Assembly: GCA_023053545.1 (NCBI GenBank) | Contig: JAKZAN010000005.1 | Coordinates: 930,001 to 994,000 of the forward strand | Reading direction: 5' to 3' | Length of the DNA stretch: 64,000 nucleotides | Source: Lepidurus packardi | Lineage: Eukaryota > Arthropoda > Branchiopoda > Notostraca > Triopsidae | In this document: piece after piece, positions 43,558-56,250 of the stretch | Numbering within the stretch: position 1 is the stretch's first letter | Layout of the letters: every line of letters begins with the position of its first letter | Translations under genes and position numbers: made by a program | The notes under the pieces: model-generated | Seen by the model: only the letters and a program-made list of their open reading frames with translations | Database searches by the model: none | Told to the model about the DNA's origin: nothing

Positions 43558-44699
43558 TAGATTTGGGCATGGATTTGGGAAACGGTGGGGTTGCGTTTTT
43601 GCCTTTCAGCAATACGCGTTGGGCAGCTACTTTCAAAGGAGTAGTGATTACTTCCGCAGTTTCGGCATTTCCTTGTATTGTTTGTGCATTCTTTCGTGTT
43701 GTGTTTGTCCGAGCATTTCCCACAAGTCGGGTGTGTTTCTTTGCAGTAAAATGCGGTGTGACCGTACTTCTGACAGTTATAGCACTGTGTGAAATGCTCT
43801 TGGCGGCGGTCTTCGAGCTGTACAGATCTGCTGAAGGCATATAGGTAGCCTCGGTTAAGCAGCCTCGTTTTAGCGTCAGTCGAAGGGCACGTGAACAGGA
43901 TTGAACCAAAGGCTTTCGTGCTGTCAGGGTTCAGCCAGCGTAGAGACTCAGCAGTGAACTCGATTTGTGTGGCTATGTTTTTCCTAGTCAGGTGGGAGGC
44001 GATTTCTTCGTAGTTAAATTGTTTGGGGATTTGGTGGATGACTAAATCTTTACGTGGTTTCGGGCAGGTTACTTTTATCGGGCCGAGTGAGTCCAAAGTG
44101 GTGTCATGAAGGAGGTTTTCTGTTTCACTCTTTTCCCGTTCGCTTCCAAGTGTGAGTTCGACTAAATTCTTCGTTTTCCGTGCCACGATCACGTTGGGAG
44201 CCTTGGGGCCAAACTTTTTAAGCAAGTCCCTGTCCAGATTACGTAGTAAGTCTTCTCTTTTGACTACTTCTTTCTTCTTTCCGTCATTCAATTGTTCATC
44301 ATAGACGATAAGCTCATCTTGTTGTCGTCTTTGGTAATTCGTCGGGCTGGGTTGGCTTGGTTGAATAGGGGAGGCGGCGGGCTTTGTTGATTTGGGTAAA
44401 GGCCGTTTTCGGTTTACCACGGACCAAGGACCTTCCATTGGCGACGGAGTAGGTTTTGGTTGGATTCCATGTTTGTTGATGAGTTCTCTCAGGTATTTAA
44501 CCTCCGCTTGAAGCTGGGGAACACATTCAGCAATTGGGAGAAGGTCCTCGACTTTGCAATTGAGGATTGTCACTTGGTTTGACAGCTCTTCGTTTTGTTT
44601 TCTGAGGGATTCGAACATTTCGGAAGGGTTATTCGGATTCGGAAAGTCTTTAACCTTTTTCTTCTTCGGGGGTTCGAGCGAGGCCGCGTTGGTTTCCAT
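43554..44699 (-). CDS. LINE ORF1: gag-like RNA-binding protein (381 aa)
   Basis: This frame is intact from an ATG at 44699. The N-terminus is basic (PPKKKKVKDF, a likely nuclear localisation signal), followed by a Leu-heptad coiled coil and a Pro-rich linker. The central domain (IKVTCPKPRKDLVIHQIPK) resembles the RRM-like gag domain of Jockey-type elements. Three zinc knuckles end the protein (CYNCQKYGHTAFYC, CGKCSDKHNTKEC, CRNCGSNHYSFESSC). It overlaps ORF2 by a few bases. Confidence 0.93.
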   Translation of the reverse strand: METNAASLEPPKKKKVKDFPNPNNPSEMFESLRKQNEELSNQVTILNCKVEDLLPIAECVPQLQAEVKYLRELINKHGIQPKPTPSPMEGPWSVVNRKRPLPKSTKPAASPIQPSQPSPTNYQRRQQDELIVYDEQLNDGKKKEVVKREDLLRNLDRDLLKKFGPKAPNVIVARKTKNLVELTLGSEREKSETENLLHDTTLDSLGPIKVTCPKPRKDLVIHQIPKQFNYEEIASHLTRKNIATQIEFTAESLRWLNPDSTKAFGSILFTCPSTDAKTRLLNRGYLYAFSRSVQLEDRRQEHFTQCYNCQKYGHTAFYCKETHPTCGKCSDKHNTKECTNNTRKCRNCGSNHYSFESSCPTRIAERQKRNPTVSQIHAQIY

Positions 44700-44749
44700 G
44701 CTCTCGGGGTTATTCTCATTGTTTGTTGAGTCACCGCGAGTGATGTCCC

Positions 44750-46580
<1,831 letters not shown>

Positions 46581-47305
46581 ATATGACGAAGTTTGTATTA
46601 TATGGCACGGGTTAAAAGTCATAGAAGTTTCCAAGCACCCCTTGTCGGTACTTAACGTACAACAGGGGTGCTTTCGACGCTGGCTGTGATATGAGAGCTT
46701 GTGGAGCTTCAATTTTACTTGTAACGTTACTCATACTCTCAACATGTGTTGTCTGAGCTATTAAAGATTAACAGAATTTCAATGAAAGTACTAAAATTAA
46801 GTTATTAGCTTGGAGCCCCTGCTAAAACAAATCGATTCCTTTCTTATGTAAGGGTGCTAATAACAGTTAAACGTGTAAAGAATAGGACAGCATTGCTCTT
46901 TACAGACAGAAATCATCTGCATCTGGAGCTGTTGAATCCAGGATATCTTGGAATGTTATGGTACGTACTAAGATAAGGTTTGCATTTCAGGAAAATTCAA
47001 GGCGAATAGTTCCATAATGAGCACTGCCTGAAGTTTCTTTAGCGCAGGGAAAGCCCGTATCCCAAGATCCGTTATACTAGATAGGACCCCAAAAACGCAA
47101 ACGCTCTCCTCCTGAACGTGATCAATTTCCCTCCGGAACTAACCAAAAAGGACCACATTCAGGACTGACGTTACTGTCGTTTAAGAATGGGGCGTCTCCT
47201 AATGGCTTTCCATTCCAACCAAGGACATCGTAGTTTACGGTACTTTCGCTTCAGTTTTGCCGTTGTCCCTTACGTACTGCATGATGATCAAATAGTATGT
47301 GACAT
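46581..47305. other. Unassigned spacer
   Basis: This interval between the NUMT and the next LINE has no long ORF. A short inverted repeat (gcaccccttgtcgg ... caacaggggtgc, near 46638-46672) is visible. Confidence 0.5.
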
Positions 47306-48937
47306 ATGAACGGTTTTGAAATAGCAGCCGAAAAAACGAAATGTCTAGTCATAACAAAGAAAAGAAAGACAGAAACAGAAGTTAATGTCAAAATCAGGGG
47401 TACGGAAATAGAAAAAATAAAAGAAGGAAAATTTTTGGGAATCACTTTCGACAAGGAACTACATTTTAAACAACACATGGAAAAGATGAGAGAAAGGGGA
47501 ATGAAAGCTAATTTAATACTGCAAAAATTGGCAGGGACAAGTTGGGGAGCAAATATAAAAACAATGCTAACGCTTTATAAAGGACTAATAAGAGCAAAAT
47601 TAGAATATGCGGCAATAGTTTTTAAAGACGCCAACAAGAGCATGTTAAAACGCATAGAAGCCATACAAAACAGAGCACTACGAATAATTCTCGGGGCAAT
47701 GAAAACCACGCCCATAGCTGTGTTACTGTGCTCAACAGGACTAACACCGCTCAGAGATAGGTGGGAAGAACTAGCTTTAAGGTATCGCAACAGAATGATG
47801 GAACGTTATTATGAAGACGAGGTAGTATTCAGAGTCCTAGATCACAGGGAAAAAAGAATATATGCACAAATTAGTACATGGATAGAAGCCTACCAACTAC
47901 CGGAAATAGAAATAGGAAATATCTATGAGAAAAAAATCGCGCCATGGGATTTCGATGTAGAAGGTATAACGGATTCAATACCAGGACTTGCCACGAAATC
48001 AGTTTACCAGGCCGGAAAACACGCAACAATTTTAGATTTCTTTGAGAAGCGTTACAAAGATAGAAAAAGAGTTTTTACAGATGGCTCAAAAGACGACGAA
48101 GGAAACGTAGGAGCAGGGATATATGTGGAGTATGAAGACAAGATGGTGGCTCTCGCTCTACCGAAATTTTCATCAGTAATGGCAGCCGAACTGTATGCAG
48201 TTTTGGAAGCTTTACAATTCGTAAATACAGCACAGGAAAACAAATATGTAATATTTACAGATTCAAAGGCGGCAGTTTTGGCAATAAAAAATTATGATAA
48301 CAGGAAATATAGCCGAGTCATTCAGGAAATCCAAAGGTCAATTATGGCTTTAAAAACTCAAGGGAAAGACGTAGCTATACAATGGGTGCCAGGACACGAG
48401 GGTTTTAAGGGCAACGAAAAGGCAGATTTAGCAGCAAAGCTGGGAAAAGGATCAGAAAATTTTATAAACAGACGACTAACAACTGAAGAAATAATGTCAC
48501 TTTATAAAGAAAAGAACGAAAAGAGAATTTTAAGAATGCTAAAACTTCAATCTGAACAAGAATTGGTACAAGCGGCCATATCTCTCAAACCGCAACCATG
48601 GCTAGAACACCCGAATAGAAGAGTAGCCGTAGCGCTCTTAAGAATAAGAAGCAAACATGCAAAGGTGGGTTGGTGGATGAAGAGATTTAAGCTTAAAGAC
48701 ACAGATATATGTGAAAACTGTAGGGAACAAACAGACACAGTGGAACACAGGTTGGTGTATTGCCCATCATACGAATACGAAAGAGAAAAATGGAGGAAAA
48801 AAGTAGAACAGATCGGAGTAACTTTTAACATGGAAAATGTATTAGGATTAGGGGAAATTGAACCAGAAAGACAATATAAGTTAAGAAACTGTCTAGTAGA
48901 CTACTTTAAAGACACTAGACTAATAGAAGTGGTGTAA
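47306..48937 (+). CDS. 5'-truncated LINE ORF2: RT thumb and RNase H
   Basis: The open frame of 543 codons starts inside an RT domain, past the catalytic motifs (AAEKTKCLVITKKRK, KFLGITFDKELHFKQH). It continues through the thumb (YKGLIRAKLEYAAIVF, IQNRALRIILGAMKTTP). A full RNase H domain follows (VFTDGSKDDEGNVGAGI, MAAELYAVLEAL, VIFTDSKAAVLAI, WVPGHEGFKGNEKADLAAK) and a C-terminal CCHC-like motif (CENCREQTDTVEHRLVYC). RNase H places it in the I group of arthropod LINEs, different from the element at 40277. The missing 5' part is normal target-primed truncation, so the ATG at 47306 is not a real start. Confidence 0.92.
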   Translation: MNGFEIAAEKTKCLVITKKRKTETEVNVKIRGTEIEKIKEGKFLGITFDKELHFKQHMEKMRERGMKANLILQKLAGTSWGANIKTMLTLYKGLIRAKLEYAAIVFKDANKSMLKRIEAIQNRALRIILGAMKTTPIAVLLCSTGLTPLRDRWEELALRYRNRMMERYYEDEVVFRVLDHREKRIYAQISTWIEAYQLPEIEIGNIYEKKIAPWDFDVEGITDSIPGLATKSVYQAGKHATILDFFEKRYKDRKRVFTDGSKDDEGNVGAGIYVEYEDKMVALALPKFSSVMAAELYAVLEALQFVNTAQENKYVIFTDSKAAVLAIKNYDNRKYSRVIQEIQRSIMALKTQGKDVAIQWVPGHEGFKGNEKADLAAKLGKGSENFINRRLTTEEIMSLYKEKNEKRILRMLKLQSEQELVQAAISLKPQPWLEHPNRRVAVALLRIRSKHAKVGWWMKRFKLKDTDICENCREQTDTVEHRLVYCPSYEYEREKWRKKVEQIGVTFNMENVLGLGEIEPERQYKLRNCLVDYFKDTRLIEVV

Positions 48938-49338
48938 TAATAATATATAAAATAATAATAAGATCAATAGAAAGATCAAGACCAATAATAAGATCAAAAG
49001 AAAGTTTGTTTAAGAAATAATCTTATAAAAAAAATGGACAGAAGTAGTCGATAATGTGCCCGTTAGATGGCACAGTTTTTGACTAAAAACAGTCCAACAA
49101 CAACAAGTAAAGAAGAAAAGGGATAGATTGCTTATTGCCGGCAAATTCTGTAAGCTTGTTCCTGCTTCTGAAAAGTACGTTGTCACCACACTTTATTGTA
49201 GCGGCACAGTTTCCCAAATCAAGCCGTCTAACTTTCGATTCAAGATTATTCGAAAACCCGAAATTTAATTTCGAAATTCTATAGGTCCCTTCAAAGAGGT
49301 TTAGCGTATAGGTCCGATGTATAGGTCCGTATAACTCA
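48938..49338. other. LINE 3' UTR and flank
   Basis: This AT-rich 3' UTR has repeated aataataagatcaa blocks at 48950-49005. The retroelement end is probably near 49105 (caacaacaacaag). No gene was seen. Confidence 0.5.
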
Positions 49339-49877
49339 GGGGCCGTCCATAAATGGCGCCAACCAGGGAGAGGGTGGGTGGATTCAGTAAACGATGACGC
49401 GAGATGACGAGAGGGTGGGAGGGGGTTTAGTGACGCCATCCTGTAACTCTAAACTTAACTGGTGATTCTGTACAAACCATTTTTACGTAAGTGCCAAAGC
49501 GTGAATGTTATTCTTGTATTTTCACAATTTTGTGAAAGTTTTCTTGCTATTTCTAGCTCCTAAGTAGACAGAGTTTGTAGCGTTTACCTAACTCTTCAAG
49601 GATTGTCAATATGTCGGTTAAAAAAAGCCCATATTGGCATATTGTAATGGAACAATGGCTCATTACGTGGAGGACGGATTCAGATGCCCTCGCGTCTGCT
49701 TGAAATTTTGTTAAAAAGCAAGCGATCTCATTACACAAGGTCTCCTATTTATTTTTTTTCCCTTTTTTGTGAGAGGTGATGGCGCCATTTTAGAGGGTGG
49801 GGTGACGGTAGGTAACTGAGAGGGGGGGTGGGTAAAAAATTCGAGATTTTTTGGGTGGCGCCATTTATGGACGATCC
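49339..49877. mobile_element. MITE-like element with terminal inverted repeats (ggccgtccataaatggcgcc)
   Basis: The left end ggggccgtccataaatggcgcc corresponds to the inverted right end ggcgccatttatggacgatcc. The interior has G-rich gagggtgggtgg tracts near both ends in inverted arrangement and no transposase. Comparable ends beginning GGCCGTCCATAAAT are common in arthropod MITEs. The superfamily is left open because no target duplication could be fixed. Confidence 0.78.
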
Positions 49878-50316
49878 TTCACCTGTGTGAGTTCAAATGG
49901 GAAGAAAAGAACAAACAGTGTATGGGCGCGTGCCCGATACCAGCTTTCCGAGTTATAAACTGAGAATAGGGGGAAACAAAGGAGTTTACCAGAGTGTCTG
50001 GAGTCTGTTAACTTACTGGGGAGGAATGGCGGGGAAAAACAGTTCGATACCAGCTTTGTGAGTTCGAAACTGAGAGAAAAAGGCAAAAAAAGGGGGGGGG
50101 GAGGGATTTAACCAGACTGTCTTGATTTGTATGTGGAATCTGCCTAACGACAGCTTACTGGAGAGAATGGGGGAAAATTGGAAATGCACAATTTCCTTTT
50201 TAATAATCACGCCAAAAAAATTGACACTATCACGGGATTCTAACTCTCGTGATGAACTATGAACTAGAAAACGGGTTTTGCTCGGGAGCGATCGGAAATT
50301 GACTTCCAGGAGCTGA

Positions 50317-51236
50317 TGAGTCTGGGTACATTCTGCGTGGTATGGCCGTTGGCATGTAACTTATATTAAGCCGGCTAAAGATGTTGCGGTTATGCTTGAG
50401 CAGGCCGAATGAACGCTACTATTCCAGGCCTGACTCGTCCCACCTCTCTTCTTTCTCACCTTCTTTTTCACATGCACTAAATAGGACTGCTTTTCGTTGA
50501 GGTAGTGCCTGAGCAGGCCGAAGGAACGCCACGAACCCTGACCTGACGCGTACCGGAAATGGGGCTGCATAGCTTTTCTGGTTAGCAGACGTGATGAAAT
50601 CCCAGGCATACAGGCACCTGGGGACGAGGGGTGCAAGGTGCAATGTCCACAGGCGAAACTCTTAACCCTGCCAGGCGACGTCTTCGCGTTCTCTATTCGA
50701 GCCTCCACCAACCCGTTTGACTCCATGACCCCAGAAAAGTTCCGCTGTTGCCATTCAAGACCTAATGAATGGCAACAACGAAGACTTTCTCCCCCCAGGA
50801 AGCAAAAAGTTGTGGCAAAAGACCTAACCAGCCACAACACTTTCACTCCGGCATACCTGTTCCTTCTGGTTCTCCTGATTCCCACAAGAGGTGAATTAGC
50901 TACCTCCAAGTAGCCGAATATCAGCTTAGCGGATTAAAGTTGCGGGTCTTTTCTTCTTCTCCAAAGGATGATGCAAGGCCAGGGCTAAAGTTAGGCTGAG
51001 CGGGATGGGAGGAGGGAAAGCATCGCACACCATACGACAGGCTTGTCTTGACCAATGCGCAATCTAATTGAACAAAGCAATTACATTTTAACAAAGTCTC
51101 ACTGAACAAATAAAAAAAACCTACTGAACCTCTTCGGAACAAAGATGGACTATCAAAGGAACAAGCTAAGCTTCAAAAAATCATCGCAAACGAGCGGACC
51201 AGCTCACCGTACTTCTATACGGAGCTCCATATGAAG
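50317..51236 (-). repeat. Module 1 of a divergent modular repeat
   Basis: This shares with 56250-56640 the segments gacctaaccagccacaacac, cttctggttctc and cttctccaaaggatg, and with 54010-54110 the segment gagcggaccagctcac followed by cggagctccat. A 182-codon minus frame (50361-50909) is open but has no recognised domain. The module is interrupted at 51245 by a P-like element. Confidence 0.6.
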
Positions 51237-51244
51237 CCCATAAC

Positions 51245-52250
51245 CACAGTATAAAGGTTTCACAGTATGGTAACTGGGGGTATCTTCCAATGTAAAGGGA
51301 TTAACACGATTTTCTCGGTCTCAAGAGGATGTGGGGGTAACAAGGAACATAGGAGGGATGGATTCACAGACTTGCCCATCCTACCCCAGAAGTAGGCATT
51401 CCAAATCTACTATAAAAAGGTTCGAAAAGAGAACAAAACATTCACAAAACGGGGGACTGGTGACCTTTCTCTCCGGCACTCTAGGGAGTTTGTGGCTGAC
51501 GTAGGGTCCTAGGGCCTCTATTCACTATCTTTTTAAGTGTGAGTCCGTTTTTCAGGAAACTTATCAGGAATCCTTTTGTGAGCCAGGGATAGTTAGTGTT
51601 ATTGTTGCTAAACTTAAACTCCTTGGTTTATCTGAATTGACATGCGAAGCTTTTCCAGTTGATTATTTTTTTAATTTGTTCGTTCGAGTTAGGATTTACT
51701 ATACACTTAAAGAAGAAAATGTAGCTGTAGCAGAAAGAGCCGTAGTTAAACTTGTTAAGAAAAATACTAAACTTGCAAAAGTTAGTAACATTTAGGAATA
51801 GTTGTAAAGTACCAATGTAATGGATAACTCGTATATAGACATAGATAGTCCTAACAACACATATAGACATTAATATACATGGGTATTTTATGGTATATGG
51901 GGTTAAACCTGTATACTATAAAACACCTATGTATGGGTTGCAAAATAGACTGCCTCCTCGTGGTCCAACCTGGGTAACGCGAACTAGTCTATAATGTGTA
52001 TACGTGTTGTGCTTTGACCTAGTTAATTCATCTTTTATTTTAAGCTCACATAGTTTAAAGCAATAGATTTAAATTACGCGCTTTGTAAACCGTTGTGACC
52101 TTTTTTGAACTGCACTGGGAGGTTTGCGAATGTACCCTTTCATTTTCTGGCCTTTTACCTGAATATTACTCTGGGGACCGAGAAGGTCGTCAGAAAACCT
52201 TAACATTGGAAGATAGCCCTGTTAGCATACTGTGAAACCTCTATACTGTG
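51245..52250 (+). mobile_element. Non-autonomous P-superfamily element (1006 bp)
   Basis: The ends CACAGTATAAAGG and CCTCTATACTGTG are inverted. The flanking octamer cccataac is perfectly duplicated (51237-51244 and 52251-52258). The left 270 bp match the 35780-36030 end and the right 730 bp match the 32815-33570 end of the transposase-bearing copy. It is therefore a simple internal deletion that removed the whole transposase. An 80-codon frame (51628-51870, minus) is shared with the other copies. Confidence 0.95.
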
Positions 52251-52259
52251 CCCATAACA

Positions 52260-54140
52260 GCCTGGGACCAAGCAAATATTAATTTAAAGACTAGTTCGTT
52301 CAAATTAAAATACTTTACCTCCAGTGGTGAACGCCAAGGTAGCAACTGTTGAATTCGATTGCAGGTCACACGAATCTTGGTTTTCTTCTAACGGCCGGAA
52401 TTTAACGACATAAAGGCATTGTCATTGAAGAGAATATTGAGTAATAACGCAGGAGATCCAATTGATAGCCTATTTGAATCAAAACATCCTCAGTATAAAA
52501 TTTAGAAAACAAGAATTGAAAACTTACTCCACCTCTTCAACACCACACACGAGATACCGTCCCTTGCCTGCTGGTTCTTCACGGGTCCCTCAATGCCCTC
52601 GAACCACGTCCACCAGAGAAGCTCCTTTGCTAACCATGTAAGACCTAACACGCGGAAAATGAGCGGGCCTGCTCGCTCATTTTCGCAATACAGAATATTA
52701 GCACCATGGAGCTCTATCTCAAGCCTATTAGCCAAGGAAAAGGCGAACATTAAAAAAAAAATCGAATTCATTCAAATTTAAAAAAAGAATACCTTGCGTA
52801 ATGAACACCAACATGAATCTGATGAAACTGATAACTGCAGCTCACAAGAATCTCTATTTCCTTATAAGAATGGACGGAATTTAACGACATAAAGGGATAG
52901 ACATCTTTAAAGATTATGTCCAGTAACAATGCAGGAGATCCAATTAGTCTCTTTGAATAAAAACAACATTAGTATAGAATTTAAAAAAATTAAGAACTTA
53001 AAACTTACTCTTCAACACCATACACGAAATACGGTCCCTTGCCTGCTGGTCCTTCACGGGCCAAACAATGCACTCGAACCACGCCCACCCAACGCCGGGG
53101 AAGCTCCGTTGCTATATTGTAAAACACGCGGAAAATGAGCAGACCTGCTCGTGGTATTTCCCCAATACGGAATATTAGCACAACGGAGCTCTATCTGAAG
53201 CCCATTAGCGAATAACAAGGCAGATACTAATAAAAAAAATCTAGTTCATTCAAATAAAAAAATTACCATGCCAGCAAAGATGAAACTGCAACTCACAAGA
53301 ATCTTTGTCTTCTTATCAAGTGGACGGAGTTTAGCGTCATAAAGGCTTCAATTGAAGATAGTCTTCGGCAGTGGACCCAGTTGAAAAGCCTTTTTTTATT
53401 AAAAACTAAAACTATTAGTATTCAGCAAAAAAAAATAAGATAAAAACTTACCCCACTTCTTGAACCCACACTCGAACTCAACCCTGACCTGCCTAGCTCC
53501 ATCGGGCTGCCAAATCCATCCAAATCACGCCCCCCAACCCCAGAAAAGCTCCATTTAAAGACCTAATACGCGAAGACCTAACGCATAATGGAGCAACGGA
53601 AGCTTTTCTGACCCCCAGAAGGTTAAACTGCAGCAAATCTTTAGGCGATTTACCGCAACCAAACCTCCTAGCATACCTAGTGCCCTCTGCGTTTCCTAGT
53701 TCCATCACAAGAAAGGGCGAATCCGAATCAAAGGCGACGTAAACACGATCAGCGGGATCAGCTAGGACGGCGTTCAAAGGCAAGGCAAGGGTTGAGGGAA
53801 GAGCTATAATGATGACGATGATCTTCGGTGCTGCAGCTGGAGAAATCGCCATAGATGTACGCATAATTTTCTTTGGGAATGCCTTCGCATTAACTAGCGA
53901 GGAAAGAGCACCAAGGGCTCAAAAACGGAAGCCTAGAGCAAAGAGGAATGAGAAAACCCAACGAATAAATGACATATTTCCACTGCAGAAAACTATATTT
54001 GGAGCGATATTATAAAAGGAACAACTTACCCTGCAAAGAACCTTCCCAAATGATCGGACCAGCTCACAAATTTGTCGAGACGGAAAATTAGCGCAAACGG
54101 AGCTCCATCTCAAGCCAACAATAGCCTAAACGATTAAGCA
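52260..54140 (-). repeat. Modular tandem repeat with splice-site-like boundaries (about 3 modules)
   Basis: Three diverged modules of about 450-550 bp follow one another. On the minus strand each has a segment related to ctttatgtcgttaaattccgtcc that ends in a GTAAAG/GTATTC/GTAATT-like donor. An approximately 60-100-bp A/T-rich gap follows, then a segment starting near ctatctcaagc (inverse strand) and ending at GAGTAAGT. The organisation looks like repeated two-exon units. Reading frames differ between modules and contain stops, so a protein product is not supported. The function is unknown. Confidence 0.55.
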
Positions 54141-54411
54141 GATATTCATTTCCGGAAAGTGAGTTCATTTAACATTAAAACACTTTACCTTTCGTTATAA
54201 ACGCCATGGACAAAACTAGTGAATTTAACAACGGCAGCTTACAAGAATCTTCTTCTTCTTCTAAAGTGGATGATATTTTGCTCATATTTTTAGCTTCATT
54301 GTGGCTCCGAGAACTAGAAGAAAAGAGAAAACAACCAGTATTAACCACTATGAAAGACGCTACAATTTAAGAGTATTCGGCGTTTGTACCTTTTGTCGAC
54401 ACTCGGTGAGT
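54141..54411. other. Short spacer with one more module fragment
   Basis: This contains tttacctttcgttataaacgcc and cagcttacaagaatcttctt, the diagnostic exon-A-like segment of the modular repeat. No gene was recognised. Confidence 0.45.
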
Positions 54412-55314
54412 AATAGCGATTTTCACTGGCTACTCTGGAGTACTCTGGAGTACTCTTTTTTACTCCGAGTAGCGGCGGCGTCTTTCACTGAGCCAGCCAG
54501 AGGGGGAGTTACTCTTGTTGACGCCCTTCAGTGGAAATCTCACTTCGTTTCGAGTCAAAAAGAGTACCCTCGGCTACCCCGTCTTTGAAGTCGGAGTAGG
54601 ATATCCAGAGTGCGTTCGTTTGCGCGGGAAACATGGATCCAAATAGAGAGAAATTGTTGCTTGCTTTGCTTGAAGAAACGTCTTCAAGTTCCAGTAGTGA
54701 CAGTGACGAAGAAAATTATGGAAGAATGATGTGTATGCTTTTAGCAGAAAGATCCGAAGAGTCAAAACCCAGAATTCCAGATTTTATATCGAATGTGCAC
54801 AAGTACTCAGATTGGGAAGTATGTAGCATATCTGTTCCACACAGAGGCACAGTTTAATAATAATTTTGTTAACAGTTTAAACGAAACTTTAGGATTACTC
54901 GGCAAGTTTCAGAGCTGCTAATTGACATGTTTACAAATTTCAAGGCATTTTCTTGACACAGCCTGCACTTTGATTTCTCCTAACATATTTCCGAATCAAT
55001 AAGAGGATATTTGCAAAACAAATACAGAATAACAAATACAAAGAAAATCGCTTCCTATCATTGGTAAACCACCTTCACTAGTACGTATAAATTTCTGAAA
55101 AACCGCCATTTATTTCAGTAAAAACTTCTTAAAAAAAAACGTAAGTTGCGCGGGTAAAAAGCGTAAACAAGTATGGCTGCGCTTTACTCCTAAAATTACC
55201 AGCGCCCTCCACTGGGAGTAGCAAATCCGAGATCTCACGGCGAATCTGCAGTTTCGGAGTACGCTTTGCCAGAGTAGAGTGACACTCTCAGAGTGGCCAG
55301 TGAAAATCGCTATT
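54412..55314 (+). mobile_element. TIR element with Harbinger-like ORF fragment
   Basis: The left aatagcgattttcactggc and right gccagtgaaaatcgctatt are perfect 19-bp inverted repeats (54412-54430, 55296-55314). Inside, 54633-54857 (+) encodes LLALLEETSSSSSS, DFISNVHKYSDWE, resembling the N-terminal region of Harbinger-type transposases, then stops. It is probably an internally deleted PIF/Harbinger derivative of about 900 bp. Flanking TAA/TTA bases fit the 3-bp target preference but do not prove it. Confidence 0.7.
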
Positions 55315-56250
55315 ATTAACATCTTCCTTTTCGCTTCGAGACATTGGACGAGTTTCGCAGCCCCAAAAGGATTCCTTCCCACCCTCTTCCTGCGGTCTCC
55401 ATTACGGAGGCCCTACAAAACAAACATAGAAGGGGGAAAAAAGTTAGTCGGAACTTGTACAAACGAGTCAAAGGCTAAATCCTTAAAACAACATTTTCTT
55501 TCTAATGCAAAAGACTTTCTGAATCTCAAAGAGCATGTATAAATCTTTTATTTTGCATAAAATTGAAGGATAAATTGGACTATTCTATTCAGTATTTTGA
55601 ATTTTAGCTCTTATTTAAAAGAATGACTCAAGAGACTCAAATGAGAAAGAAATTTCCCTCAAAAGTTTGAGAATTTAACACTTATTTGGGGGAAACAAAA
55701 AAGTTACCTCGACTTCCAAATTTGACATCGTCTTCGGTAGATGCTCAAAAAGACGAACACAGGCGAAAGCAGAGAGTAATACACGAAATGTACTCCCCTT
55801 TCTGAAAAGACTCCAATGTGTCCCGTCCCCACGCCTCTAGACGTAGCAGGGGTAGAAAAGACGAAGATTTTTCCCCAAGTCGACCAGGTCCAGTTTCTGC
55901 TCCCCTTTTTCGTAGCTGTTGCAACACAGGACCTTCGAGAGTTCTTCCTCCTTTTCTCTCGTGGTCTCATGAGCATCCTAGAAAAAAAAGGAACAAGAAT
56001 AAAAACTGTAAAATAGGAATAAAAACGCTAAAACTCAGCTATTTAAACACTGGAAAATCAGTCTACCTTCTATGAACATATTACCAATATGTTCAAACAT
56101 AAAGTGAACGCCTCGGCTAGGGAAAGAAACCAAAAAACCACACTGGAAAAAATAAAATAAGCTCTTACCTCTTCTGAAAAGTTCTTATCCGGCCCCAAAA
56201 CAGCAAACAGTCTTGGAAACACGGCAAAATCGCAGACAAAATCGCAAGGG
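55315..56250. other. Unassigned DNA
   Basis: No gene was recognised. Overlapping frames on both strands at 55700-56016 are short and without known motifs. Confidence 0.5.

Larger units (their letters stand above)
40277..44749 (-). mobile_element. Near-complete non-LTR retrotransposon (LINE) inserted in NUMT nd2
   Basis: This 4.47-kb LINE has a short 5' UTR (about 50 bp), ORF1, ORF2, a 3' UTR and a 22-base poly-A. The target nd2 sequence cagaaatc is duplicated on both sides (38789-38798 or its copy at 40269-40276, and 44750-44757). Both ORFs are open, so the copy may be competent. Confidence 0.93.

Noticed and set aside
47306-48937. Host RNase H gene
   Set aside because: The RNase H domain is preceded in frame by RT thumb sequence and followed by a LINE-type CCHC tail, so it is retroelement derived.
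50361-50909. 182-codon minus-strand ORF
   Set aside because: It lies in a diverged repeat module whose other copies do not keep the frame.
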